Positions 21,937-33,540 of a stretch of 64,000 nt of DNA are shown here, piece after piece. Numbering within the stretch: position 1 is the first letter of the stretch; every line of letters begins with the position of its first letter. The translations under genes and the position numbers were made by a program. Origin of the DNA: Amorphophallus konjac (lineage: Eukaryota; Streptophyta; Magnoliopsida; Alismatales; Araceae). The stretch is taken from contig CM040126.1 of the NCBI GenBank assembly GCA_022559845.1, positions 222,772,641-222,836,640 of the forward strand. The letters run 5' to 3'. The notes beneath the pieces were generated by a model. It was not told the DNA's origin, did no database searches, and saw only the letters and a program-made list of their open reading frames with translations.

Positions 21937-23511
21937 TTATGGAATCGGTTGTTTCTTAAGAGCTTTAGACTTTAAGGCATCCGGGAAAGGAACCATAGGC
22001 ACATATTCATGGGATCTTTCACCAACCTTAGCTTTACCCTTGTCAAGTTCCTTCCTTTCACCTTCCGGCTTCATTTCAACAATGATGGGCACATCTTCCT
22101 CACTATCACTTTCTTCTTGGGCCTCTTGGGCCGAGCTACTTCTAACTCCCCTAGCCTTATAAGGATCAGCCAGACTCTTCTCGCTCCTAAGAGTAGATAT
22201 AGCCTTAGCATTCTCAAATTGAGGGCCCATAGGAGGGGGAGGCTGAGGTTGGGTTGGTTGAGGAAGAAGAGGGGCTCTTTGGTGAAAGCCCAGAGGTTGA
22301 TTCTTAGGGTTAGCCACAGGTTGGCTAGGAAGTTGACCTAAATCTCTCCTCATATTGCTAGCAGCCGATTGCCCTAATTGACCCTCCAACTTGGCCATGG
22401 ATTATTGATGAGACTGAATGAGTTGTTGTTGAGCAAGAATGGATTGATTTTGAGAAAGCAGAAGTTGTTGGAGTTGGTCAAATCTATCCTCGAAGTTGGG
22501 CTGAAGTTGATACAGATTCTGAGCTTGATTGAATTTATTATAAGGAGGGTATTGCAGATATTGGCCCTGAGAAAATTGAGCTTGATGGTATGGGGCTTGA
22601 GAATGCTGAAATGGAGGTTGAGATTGTTGATGTTGATGAGATTGAACCGGAGCTTGAAAGGATTGCCTTTGAATGGATTGATTTGAGGGATTAGATGACA
22701 TGGATGGTCCTTGTTGATTTTTTCAAAAAAAATTCGGGTGATTTCTTCAGCCTGGATTGTAGGTATTGGAATAAGGATCATAAGGAGGCCTAGAGACACC
22801 CTGAGCAGTGAAGATTTATTCTTGGATGAACAGGGGAAGCTGGGTTGCAGTGGGGCAATAAGTAACAACATGATCAGGGCTAGAACAAAGAGCACAAATC
22901 TCTTCATGACTGGGAGCTGAGAACGGTTGAGGTTGAGGAGCAGAAAAAGAAGGTTCCTGCCTAGATAACTACTGATCTAGCTTCTGAGCTACAAAATTAA
23001 CCTTCTCTATCTTCTGCGCCAACAATTCCATTTTGTTCAATTTCTGAGTCAATGCATTTTTATCCATCCTGTTCTCACACTCACCTTATCTCTTAACTTC
23101 ATATAGCCCACCCCTCTTAGCCGGCCCAATCATTCTCTCATAGGACAAGAGCGAGGCATGACTAATTGAATTTTTACTGAGCATCTCAAATAAATCATAA
23201 GCCTCATCTTCGATGTTACTCATAAATGCTCCCCCACATGAAGCATCCACCATTTGTCTATAATTGTCTGTCAGTCCCTCATAGAATGCCTGGACAATTT
23301 GCCATTTTGATAATCCATGATGGGGGCATTTCCTTAGCAAATCTTTCAATCTATCCCACGTCTCATGGATTTGTTCCCCAGGATTTTGTGTGAATCCAGT
23401 TATCGCTCTCCTCATGGTATTGGTTTACCCTATGGGATAGAATTTCTTCAAAAATTCCTTTTGCATTTCCGCCCATATATCTATGGATCTACCCAAGGCT
23501 CCTAACCAATA
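21937..23511 (-). pseudogene. AthA gag, second part
   Basis: This continues gag left of the TatA insertion. At the junction, Ala-Lys codons on the right side (43048-43043) run on into Tyr-Trp-Leu-Gly (23511 down) in phase. It holds the capsid end (WDRLKDLLRKCPHHGL, IVQAFYEGL), a CCHC zinc knuckle (22855-22896, CALCSSPDHVVTYC), a Gln/Pro-rich stretch (22402-22701) and a linker with an acidic patch (ESDSEEDVP). Stops or shifts occur at about 23425, 23088, 22960, 22400 and 21935. TatA thus split the gene between the two halves of the capsid-like domain. Confidence 0.85.
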
Positions 23512-23516
23512 TTTGG
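23512..23516. repeat. Target site duplication of TatA (left copy)
   Basis: TTTGG here and at 43043-43047 flanks TatA exactly. Confidence 0.92.
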
Positions 23517-24237
23517 TGGAGAGGGGAAAAATATACCGCCCATGAGCACCGCCCAACTAGGTCAAATGCGACCCAACTAGGCACAGCTCTCTAAAGTGAT
23601 AGCCTATGTCGGGGCCCACTTACTTTAAGCTTAACAGTCACTCGGAACAGCGCTTCCTAGGCGGCCCTAGGGTCTGGAAGCCCGAGCAACGGATCAATCG
23701 GGAAGACCCCTATAGGGACCCGGAACAACCTACGCAAGGTGTGTGCTTATCACTCGGGATAATGTCTCAAGCGAGAATTTAGGCTCGGGTCGATCGTTGG
23801 AAGCTCATCTAAGTGTCCGTTACGTACCCGACGTAGACGGGGAACTCCAAAGGATAAGGGAGAGCAAAAGTTTTCAGGCTATAAAGAGCCCGCTACAAGG
23901 ACGTAACCTCCCCGTACTCCCCTTAACTCCTGGGACTTAAACATACAACAGGCTACAATATAAATACCATGGAGACCCTCCGGAAAGGTAAGGCATAACC
24001 TTGAGCAAGAGCCACCACACTTCTTGATGAAGAGACATCTCGTGCCCCTTTCTTCTTCTACCATCTTCTCTCTATTTGTGCTCTAAAAAATTTGTTGACG
24101 TAGGCATAGGAGGGTTATCCCCAGGGACTCCTCCCCTGGGCACCCCTGACCTACGTCCTTCCTTGCAGTTAATCAAGTGTGGTGATCGCAATTAGATTTC
24201 CTCTACCTTAGGGCAGGCACGAGATCATCCCTCTTTA
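23517..24237 (+). repeat. TatA 5' LTR
   Basis: It starts TGGAGAGGGG. The 3' copy ends CCCCTCTTCA, the near-perfect inverted partner; this copy ends CCCTCTTTA, having lost the final CA. The length of 721 bp equals the 3' copy. A TATA box (TATAAATA, 23959-23966) lies two-thirds of the way along. Confidence 0.92.
23959..23966 (+). promoter_or_regulatory. TATA box of TatA 5' LTR
   Basis: TATAAATA; the 3' LTR has TATAAAT at the matching place (42764-42770). Confidence 0.75.
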
Positions 24238-24239
24238 TC

Positions 24240-24255
24240 TGGCACCGTCTGTGGG
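24240..24255 (+). other. Primer binding site of TatA
   Basis: TGGCACCGTCTGTGGG starts 2 bases after the LTR. Sequences of this form follow the 5' LTR in many Tat-type elements. The matching tRNA was not worked out. Confidence 0.7.
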
Positions 24256-24274
24256 AAGCGGACAAAGAGCCATC

Positions 24275-25948
24275 ATGGTGAGAAGAAGTTCCGGCAGAAG
24301 GACCACCGGCGATAAGGGAAAGGCTGTGACAGGCGAGGGAGAGGAGCCTGTGCCTAACCCCCCCGTACAGGCTCACCCCTCCAATGACCTCATCGGAGTG
24401 CTACCTCCTCCAGCCCACGGGGGACTACCACCAAATGGGAATCCTGACACTCTCCAAACCCTCAATGCAAAACTGGATATCCTCGTGGAATTAATGAGGA
24501 CCCAGGCGGCCAGGGAAGAGAAGTCACGACCACCCCGGGAAAGCCCCCCTCGCGGAGAAGCTTCGCAACAAACCGTCGGAGGCCACTTCACTCTTCGGGG
24601 ATGACGGCTTATACATAACAGGTCAGGAGGACCCTCTCACGTCCCCCTGCCTGAGCAAGAAGCCTCCTCCACCCCGAGGAGAGAAAGGACCGAGACGCGT
24701 CAACCGTCCCTAGAAAATGACGCCCCCGAAGGGAGACGTGGCAGCCCGCCAGGGCGCCCCCACAGTCCCTCGGTGCAGCGACAACTGGAGTTGTCCCTCC
24801 AACTGCGAGACTTCGAGTGGCGTTTCGCAGAGCAAGAGCGCGCCCTCTGCGCCTTACAGAAAACCTCCACTAAGGAGGACGAAGAGTAATCCCCATTCTC
24901 CAATCACATCTTGAAGGTTGAGATTTCCCCCAGAATCTCGTTGCCGACCTTCAAATCGTACGACGGCCAGGGAGATCTTGCCGACCACTACGACAGTTTC
25001 GACGCCCTGATGATATTGCACGGGGTCTCCAACGCTGTCAAATGCCGAGCATTCATGACCACTTTAGTTCAGGGCGCCCAAGCCTGGTTCCGAGCTCTCG
25101 CCCCCGACAGCATCCGCGACTTTCGTCAGTTCGGGCGAATATTTAAGGAAAGCTTCGCCGGCAGCGGTCCTCCGAGGTCAGTAGTGGGATTACTGGCGCT
25201 AAAACAGGCACCTGGGGAAAAACTCCAGGCTTACATCAACCGGTTCAAATCGGAAGCCTTGCGCATCCCCTGCCTAGACGTCGCCTCAGCCATCACCGCG
25301 CTGATCGGAGGCACCCACAACGAGAACCTCCGAAGGGAGTTGGTCCTCCATCCTCCTACCTCCCTCGCCGATCTAATAACCCTGGCCCTACGGCACGTGA
25401 AATGCGAGGAAGTCCTCAACGCTTGCCGCATCCAATCGGGCTCGAGAAAGGACGGGGACAAGAAGCGACCTTCCGAGTAGGGCTCGGGCCCGGGAAAGCG
25501 GAGGAACCAAGACGGGGACCGAAGGGAACCCCCCCGGAAGTATGAGCGGTACACCCCTCTGATCGCCCCCGTCTATGAGATATATGAAGACATTAAGGGC
25601 TCAGGTATTCTCCGCCAACCCGAGCCTATGAAGGCCAAACGCCGCAATCACCGCAAACATTGCCAGTTCCACAATGACCACGGACACCATACCGGAGATT
25701 GTCACCAACTAAAGGACGAGATTGAGTGTCTTGTCTGCCAGGGAGACTTATCTCGGTACGTGTCCGAGCACCAGAAAGAGGATCATGGCATTCCGGATGA
25801 AATTGACAATCAGTCCCGCGGGGTCCACATTAATGTCATCTCCGGCGGCGCGGCATCAGGAGGAGATAGTAGCCGAGGAAGGAAGCGTCATGCGGAGCAG
25901 GCGAGCCGGGATTCCGAGCCCCCCAAGACCCCGCTGACGGGTGGGTAG
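24275..25948 (+). pseudogene. TatA gag, broken
   Basis: The ATG at 24275 (MVRRSSGRR) opens a single frame to 25948, interrupted by stops at 24602, 24887 and 25478 but without frameshift. The N-terminal part is Pro-rich and charged. The capsid-like domain (24911-25400) has YDSFDALMILHG, AQAWFRAL, FKESFAGSG, LKQAPGEKLQAYINRF and GGTHNENLRREL. A zinc knuckle of the Tat type (CQFHNDHGHHTGDC, 25661-25702) follows, then QLKDEIECL. Gag binds and packages the element RNA. Confidence 0.88.
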
Positions 25949-26280
25949 CAGGCCGTTGTATTTTCTGACCAAGATCTGGAAGGGCTATCCACCCCGCACG
26001 ATGACGCCCTTGTAATATCGGCTACCATAAACCATTGTAACGTAGATAGAATATTGGTTGACAATGGTAGCGCTCCCGACGTACTTTCGTACGAATGTTT
26101 TCTCAAGATGGGTGAAAACCCATCCAAGCTCCGCCCTATTCGAACCCCCCTTTGCGGGTTCAATGGCCAGACAACCTATCCCGAGGGAGCCCTGAGCCTG
26201 CCAGTTACCATCGGCACCCCTCCCAAGATCGTTACCGTCATGGTTGACTTCATTATGATTAAAAGGGATGGCGGCCTATA
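25949..26280 (+). pseudogene. TatA protease region
   Basis: It follows the TAG ending at 25948 in the same frame. The retropepsin active site reads VDNGSAPDVLSYE (Asp near 26060; most relatives have D-S/T-G). Later TYPEGALSLPVTIGTPP and VMVDFIMI fit the protease C-terminal half. The frame stops at 26279-26281, and a one-base shift just before 26274 leads into the RT frame (YNAIFG). Confidence 0.75.
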
Positions 26281-28013
26281 ACGCCATTTTCGGCTGAGGA
26301 ATCCTCAGCCGGACAAAGGCAGTGCCCTCCACCTATCACCAAAAAATGAAGTTCCCCACTAAATGCGGTATCGGGGAGGTCCGAGGTAACCAGGCAATAG
26401 CTCGTAGGTGCTATATTATCTCGGTTGAAGCTGTAAGGCCAGAGGGAATGAAGAAAAAAACCAAGGGAGTCGAAGAGGAGCCAACAACATCTGAGCCTGG
26501 TGGCGAGCTATTGACGATCTTCCTCAACGACGACCCGGCCCTCGGAGTAAAAATAGGAGCTGACTTACCCTATGATATACAGAGGCAATATAAGGAATTC
26601 CTTTCAGAGTATATTCAAGTCTTTGCATTGTCTGATAAGCATCTTCCCGGAATACCTGAGGAGACGGTGGTACACAAGCTCAACCTCGACCCATCGGTGA
26701 AACCCGTCCAGCAGCGTATAAGAAAGCATGCCCCGGAGAAATAGGCGATCATCAAAGAGCAGATAAAGAAGGGAAAGAAAACCGGCCTATTCTACCCGGT
26801 CCTTTACCAAACATGGCTCACTAATTTCGTATTGGTACCCAAAGCTTCAGGCAAATGGCGAATGTGCGTGGACTTCACCGACCTCAACAAAGCCACCCTG
26901 AAAGACTGCTACCCGCTGTCGAGCATCGACCAACTAGTCGACTCAACGTTCGGCAACGAATTGCTTAGTTTTCTAGATGCTTATTCCGGTTATCATCAGA
27001 TCTGGATGGATCCTGAAGACATCGAAAAGACAGCCTTCATCACCGACTTCGGTGTATACTGGTACACTCGTATGCCCTTCGGACTGAAAAATGCCAGAGC
27101 GACATATCAAAGGCTGATCAACCACATCTTCGCAGGACAACTTGGTCGGAACGTCGAGGCCTACATTGACGATATGCTCGTCAAGACACCTAAGGCCGAG
27201 GATCACTTCACCGACCTAGCAGAAACCTTCGACACTCTCTTGAGGTACCATATGAAGCTCAACCCAGCTAAGTGCGCCTTTGGGGTCCGGTCCGAGAAGT
27301 TCATGGGTTTCTTAGTGACCCAACGCGGGATCGAGGCCAACCCCGACAAAGTACAAGCCATCTTAAACATGCAGCCGCCCACTTGCGTCAAGGACGTCTA
27401 GCGCCTGACTGGACGGATCGCTGCACTTAACCGATTCCTGTCTCGAGCGGCCGAACGATGCCTACCCTTCTTCAAGTTATTAAGAGGGCCCAAATTGGCA
27501 TCTGCCACGTTCGCCTGGGATGAGGAATGTCAGAAGGCTTTTACGGAACTGAAGGAGTTTTTGACCTCGCCCCCGATATTGTCCAAGCCAATCCCGGGAG
27601 AAGCACTATACCTCTACCTTTCGTCGACCCCCTCCACGGTGAGCTCGGTCCTAGTTCGGGACAATGCAGGAGTACAAAGACCGATTTACTATACCAGCAA
27701 GGTGCTTAATGAGGCCGAGTGATGATATCCCGCAGTTGAGAAACTCGTACTAGTGTTGATCGCCTCGGCCAAGCGCCTCCGGCCCTACTTCCAAGGACAC
27801 TCCATCATCGTGCTAACCAGCGAGCCTCTCAAAAAGATCTTGGCCCACCCTGAAGCTTTAGGTCACCTCATCAAGTGGGCTATAATGCTCGGGGCTTATG
27901 ACATCTCTTATCACCCCCGCTCGGCCATCAAGGGACAGGTGCTCACAGACTTCATCGCAGAAAGCACTGTCCCAACCGAAGAAGCCCATCAGCCGATTCC
28001 TGGGCCAACCTAA
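26274..28013 (+). pseudogene. TatA reverse transcriptase and RNase H
   Basis: One frame with stops at about 26304, 26742, 27399 and 27720. RT motifs: VLVPKASGKWRMCVDF, LNKATLKDCYPL, FLDAYSGYHQIWM, TRMPFGLKNA, and the active site AYIDDML (near 27165). Connection and RNase H: TFAWDEECQKAF, LSSTPSTVSSVL, RPIYYTSKVLNEAE, YDISYHPRSAIKGQVLTDF. In relatives the RNase H has an Asp in the VYLAVS-like strand; here the strand reads LYLYLSST, so it may be degenerate, as is usual in Tat elements where a second RNase H exists. Confidence 0.88.
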
Positions 28014-28376
28014 GATCTCTTTGTCGATGGATCCTCCAATTCGGCCGGCAGTGGTGCCGACATCATCCTCCGACCCCCGGAAGGCGCAGAACTATAGTAC
28101 GCCTTGAAGTTTAACTTCCCGACGTCCAACAACGTCTCCGAGTACCAAGCTCTTATCTCGGGAGCAAGGATGGCACGTCGACTGGGGGCCGAATGGGTCA
28201 AAATACACACCAACTCCCAGCTGGTCGCCAGCCAGATCAACGGTGATTACGAGGCTCGAGAAGCACCGATGATCAAATACCTTTAGCTGGTAAGAGGAAT
28301 AGCCCCCTTATTCGAGAGTTTTCAGGTTATCCGGATAAGTCGGGAGGAAAACTCCCAGGCGGACGCCCTCTCTCAG
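28014..28376 (+). pseudogene. TatA second RNase H (archaeal-like type)
   Basis: Follows the TAA at 28011-28013 in frame. It has the order of the extra RNase H of Tat elements: LFVDGSSNSAGSGA (first Asp), VSEYQALISGARMA (Glu), HTNSQLVASQINGDY, and REENSQADALSQL (last Asp). The usual third acid in S-D-S-Q-L-V is Asn (AAC, 28212-28214). In-frame TAGs lie at 28096-28098 and 28284-28286. A linker reading up to 28559 joins it to integrase. Confidence 0.82.
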
Positions 28377-28555
28377 TTGACTTCCTCTACCCTCACAGAA
28401 GGTAATCGATCGGTCTTCCTCGAAAAGCTAGAGCGACCCAGCATAGAGGCGGAGCTCATGACAGTTGATCGGGTATCACCCAGCGACTGGCGAACCCTGT
28501 ACATATCCTGGCTTCGAGATTCCAAGAACCCCCCGACCGTCACGAAGCACGGAGA

Positions 28556-29722
28556 ATGAAACATCAGGCTCGGTGCTTTGTCATTTTGGATGAAATCCTG
28601 TACCGAAGGTCTTTCTCCGGCCCTCTCCTCAAGTACCACGGTACCGAAGAAGCCAACCGTGCGATCCAGGTAGTCCATGAAGGCATATGCGGCGCACACC
28701 AGGGAGGAAGATTGCTCGCCAGGATCTTGCTGCGGCAGGGTTACTGGTGGCCCACTCTCCAGCGTGATTGCCTGACCTACGTTCAGAAATGCGACCGATG
28801 CAAACGTTTTGATCACTTGGTCCATCGGCCCGCCTTAGAGCTTGTTACCCTCACCGAGCCGTACCCCTTCGCTCGGTGGGGAATTGACATTTTGGGGCCA
28901 TTCTTAATGGCCCGGGCCCTGAGAAAGTTCATCATCGTCGCCATTGATTATTTCACCAAGTGGCTAGAAGCTGAAGCCACCGCCAGGATTACTGAGTCGG
29001 TCATATGGAGCTTTGTTTGGAAATCGATTATCTATCGCTTCGGCATTCCCCAGGTGATTGTGAGCAATAATGGTCGGCAATTTGACTCACACTATTTTAA
29101 GAGTAGATGTGCCGACCTACACATTCGCAACCACTTCACTTCGGTGGCCCACCACCAGGCCAACGGGCTAGTCGAAAATGCCAACAAAGCTATAGTAAAA
29201 GGCATTAAGACTAGGCTCGGGAAAGCCAAGGGCAATTGGCTTGAGGAACTGCCAAGCGTACTATGGTCGCACCGAACTACTCCCAGAACCGCCACCGGTG
29301 AAACTCCCTACCAGTTGGTGTATAGAACAGACGTTGTGATTCCTTTGGAAATCAACAGCCCATCTCATCGAGTTATCAACTTCTCACTCGAGGCGAATGA
29401 CCAGAAATTACTAGAAAACCTCGATATGGTGAGCGAGATAGGAGAGATCGCGCGCATCCGAGCCATGGAGTATCAACGTCGCATCACTCGATATTACAAC
29501 GCCAAAATCCGAGACAGATCTTTCTAGCCAGGGGATTTCATCCTTAGAAAAACCGAGGCCTCTCGACCACTGGAGGCTGCCGGGAAACTAGCCCCTAATT
29601 GGGAAGACCCTTACTGAGTGGTCGAGACGCTCGGAAATAGGGCATACCAATTATCTACGATGGAAGGAGCGCTCATCCCTCGGACATGGAACGCGAAAAC
29701 ATTACGAAAGTTCTATTTTTGA
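28556..29722 (+). pseudogene. TatA integrase
   Basis: A frameshift at about 28556 separates it from the RNase H frame. It holds the zinc-binding segment (VHEGICGAHQGGR then CDRCK), the core with WGIDILGPF (first Asp), VSNNGRQF and GLVENANKA, and a C-terminal part ending at the TGA 29720-29722. The second catalytic Asp of the usual V-S-D-N-G is Asn (AAT, 29066-29068); Glu is at 29174-29176 at the correct 35-residue spacing. Stops occur at 29525 and 29615. The Asp-to-Asn change alone should abolish strand transfer. Confidence 0.9.
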
Positions 29723-31094
29723 GGTTTTCTTAGACATGTAAGCAGTAATGATTTTCCCTTTTTTATTCCATTAATATTTCTTCATACATCAGATGGGCCA
29801 CAGCCAACATACAAGTATACCAAAAAATGAAGATAGTACAGTCAATGATACAATAGCATGCACTGATCACTCGGCACCAACACGGCTAGCACCCCCTTGC
29901 CGAGCCACTGACTCTTCCTCGTGTAGAAACTAGCTCGGATAACGGGATAGCTGGCCCTGTTTGCTTGGAAAGTTCAAAAATGCGGAAGAAGAGGAAAGAA
30001 ATACAAGTAAAGGCCTCCTCTGCCAACTCTCTGGAAGGAGGACGGAGCCGAAAGCAAGCACCCCAAGTGGTGCGAGCAAGGAAAGAGGCATCCTCTGAAG
30101 AGTGAAAGAAGAGGATAGAAGTTGGTTGAAGAACAGAAGAGGGAGAAAGGAAGAAAAAACAAAAATCGAATGCCCCCCCGGAAGAGGTGGGGAGGGCGAC
30201 GGGAAGGGAGGACCGGTGAAGCTAAGTCACCACGTGGAGGCAGCCCAGAGGGTGGGAGAGAGCCCGCGACCAGGCCCCCCTCCTTCTCTCACACCGCCTC
30301 ACGGCATGCAGAAGTTGGAAAGGTGCCCGTTGCTAGGCCCCCTATGACCTCCTTTGCTGCCTACCACGATCCCCCCTTTCTCCTATGCTGTCTACCACGA
30401 CCTCTTTCCACCTCCTATGTCAGAGCTGCACGAACGCCCTCGACGGCTGCCATGAGCATCATCCTCCGTATCACACTCCATTTTTTCACTGATAACTCTC
30501 CCAGCATAGAAACAGACACATCGCAAGAAGGGAGAAAAAGTGAGACAAAAGGAGCACTACGAGCAACGTCTTGAACATGGAGGGGGGTGAAGGCGCCCTT
30601 CGGACCTTTTTATAGGACAAAAAGGAAACCCTCACCCCAATTAATTCCCCCCTCGAAAGGATGCGAAAGACGGGGACCCTTCCCCAAGCATAATTACTCC
30701 ATTTCCCCCCAAACAACCCTTCCATGGGAAAGTTGGAAAGGCGCCAGCAATGTCACAACCACCGCACGCAAAATATCCGCATGCAAGATCACCTTTCCAA
30801 CAACTACATATACGACGGTCAAAGTACGCAAAAGGCGACAAGAGACAGCCAAATCAATGCCGAACATTAATGGCGGTTATAGATGAAAATGAGCGACCTT
30901 ACAAGGCAATGTTCAAGAGTAATGAAAAGAAAGGAAAGAACAGGCTCGTCGAGCCCACCCTTCTCCTAGTCTATGGAAATAGGAGAATTCTCGGAGGCCT
31001 CCGGCCTTTCTTGAGACCCCAACGCAGGATCCTCCCCGCCGAGAGATCTACCCCTGGTATCCTCGACGGTGGCCGATCCAGACACTGAACCCAC
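29723..31094. other. TatA noncoding region between pol and antisense gene
   Basis: No family was recognised. A minus-strand CTATAAAAAG (30607-30616) is followed on that strand by an ATG and a short very hydrophobic frame (MFKTLLVVLLLSHFFSL, near 30568 downward) ending about 30486. This may be chance. The rest should hold the 3' end of the antisense gene transcript and spacer. Confidence 0.4.
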
Positions 31095-33344
31095 TTATGT
31101 GTGAACTGTCTTGACCGAGCCCCCCCTAGAGGGAACCAGAGTCGGTGATCTTTCTGACAAGGGAGACGTCGCCTTGCCTCCGTTGTCACTCGACGTCGAA
31201 GAAGGAGAGTCGGTAGTGTCTGCATCAGAATCATAGCGCTGCCCGGAAGGAAATATAAGCTCGTCGCTCACCTGCTGCTGAGCCTCAATGATCGCTCGGT
31301 GATAACCTTGCGTGAATCCCTTCCACAGTCCCCGATGGTATCCTGGTTCATAATATGAAAAGGTGGTCTTCTTGAGGGCAGCATGGTAACCTTCCAAGCT
31401 CCTATACCGCTCGACTGACTCCGTTCCAACTCGTCTCACTTCCTCCTCCAGCTCGACAATCCTTCGCTCGGACTCAGACAGTTTGGCCTCAGTCTCGGAC
31501 ACCTTCACCTCAGCCTCAGACCGTGCTATCTCGGCCGCCCCTTGTAGTCGCTCTGCTTCCTGGACCCGGCCACTGAGATCCTCCCGCTTGGCCCTCCATC
31601 GCTCGTCACGATCAACCTGAGCCTGGTGCTCCTCCTCTAGGAGCTTGCTCTTCAGGTCGGCTGTATAACGATCCTGGGCTAGCCGCTCAGCCAAGGACCA
31701 AGACTCCTCTTGGCACGATTGGAACTGAGTTCGGAGTGAAATCACCTCCCGCCTAGAGACTTCTAGCTCAGCAGTCAGCTGACTAATCCTCCGGTCAGCC
31801 TCGACACGAACTCGAGAAAGTGACTTCTCCTCACTGGCAAGTTGAGCAAAGAGATCCTCTATCTCAGCCCCCAGCCGAGCCATGATTAAACCGCCCTCCA
31901 TAACCCTTTCAAAATGTAAAGAGGGGGGACCACGTTTGATCTCCTCCCAATTCAGAGAGAGCACCAGGGACCGACACTGCCGATATAGAGCGGCCCGAGC
32001 GGCGGGTGCTGCAGCAGGTGAAGGAGAAACCCCCTCCGGGATAGCTATGACCGGAGCACCTCGCTTGAGCGTCCCCACCTCCGGGAGAACAATGCTCGGC
32101 GCGGGCTGGGGTGCCCCCTTACCTCGCACCCCGCCGGCCTGGCTGGGAGTTCATAGACCACCACCTCGGGCTGTGGTCTAGATGATTCGATAGATGCTTC
32201 CCCACCGGTGGTGGTCACCTCCGGCTTGGTGAGTGGAAGATTTTGAGGGCTGGCACCCTCGGCCGAGTATTCCTCGATCGAGCGAGCATGCTCCTCAGTC
32301 AGACGGGAGGCCCCCGCCTTCTTCTGCCATTTTTTCTCGGCAGTCAAGGCCTTCATCGAAGATAGGAGCAGCCGCTCCCCTGGATCTTTGCGTTTGGACC
32401 CACGACGCTCGGGGGCATCCTCTTGAATGACACACTTGCCCCGGTCTTGAACCTGGGACCCACCTGGAATAGGCGACTCTTTCAGATCGATGACATCCTG
32501 CTCTGACGGTTGATCCCCCTAGTCGTCCATCCGCCTGGAATATGGGCACGAAGGATCGAGTCATCAAAAAGGAGCTTACCTACCTCTCCCAAAAATAGAG
32601 GTGCAGAGCATTAGGGTTCTTACCTGGAGGCTGCACCACGCGAGAAGGGTAGTCTTCAATGTTGGCCACGGTCATCAGTTCGTCAGTCGAGCGACGGTTC
32701 TCCTGAAGAATCTTGATCTCCTCCTCCAACTCCGAAGTGACGGCTACCTGCTTCGACGGGATGGACGAATGAAAATTTACCGACATCGAGAAATTCCAAG
32801 GGGAATCTTTTATGGATGAACCCACCCATAAATATTGGGTCTTCCATCCCTTGTGAGAAGAATCCTTGGCAGAAAGGGATACACAGCTCCTTCCTCTCCT
32901 CGCTTGAAGATAGAAAAAACCCTTGCCCGCATGGGTCTGCTCCTTCAACTCAAAGAAAGAGTTGAAGAGTTCCAAGGAAGTGTGGAGCCCGCACAAGTGG
33001 CAGAGGAAGATGAAAGAAAAAATGAAGGTATACGAGTTGGAAACCAACTGGACAAGAGCCAGTTGGTAGAACTGGAGCAATCGCACGACAAAAGGATGAA
33101 GAGGAAGACGGAATCCGCATTTCCAAGCGAAAAGGAAGGTACAAAAAAGGCCAGGGTGATAGGATACGCTGGATTCTTGGGGCTATGCCGGAGAAAAGAA
33201 ATACTTCCACGGGAGTCCATAACGCTACTCCATCTTCTGCACTTCGGCCTCACCCAGCTCACTACGCATCGGATGCTCGGGCTGGGGCACCAAACTCCCT
33301 CCATCCTATGCAACTTCCTCAGAAGCGGGATGTTGATCCACCAT
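31095..33344 (-). pseudogene. TatA antisense gene, PF04195-like with coiled coil
   Basis: Read against the direction of TatA. The ATG at 33344-33342 opens a frame with early TAGs, then shows YGLPWKYFFSP, GFRLPLHPFVVRLL, LALVQLVSNSY, FLCHLCGLHTSLELF and SHKGWKTQYLWVGSS. This order fits the plant family named putative gypsy-type transposon (PF04195), often found antisense in Tat elements. A likely 89-bp intron (32623-32535, GTAAGA to CCAG) follows, then a charged linker, a frameshift near 32130, and a 344-residue open frame (32129-31095) with a long coiled coil (31870-31380) and an acidic Ser/Thr-rich tail. A minus-strand TATAAAG at 42102-42096 would have been about 240 bp upstream before ChrB inserted between them. 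Function unknown. Confidence 0.7.
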
Positions 33345-33540
33345 AAAGAATGCCGAGGGCAGAAGGATGAAGAAAAGAACACCAAACTAGACAATCCTAA
33401 AGGAGGTGAGCGTTGATGAAATCGCCGCTGCCACAATCTCTGTGAGCACTGCAAAGACCCCCGCCGGTCACCGTTTCTCCCTGATCATCCTTGCGGCGAG
33501 CACGTCTCTTCAAAGAACAAGCGCGGGGGAGAAGAAAAAT

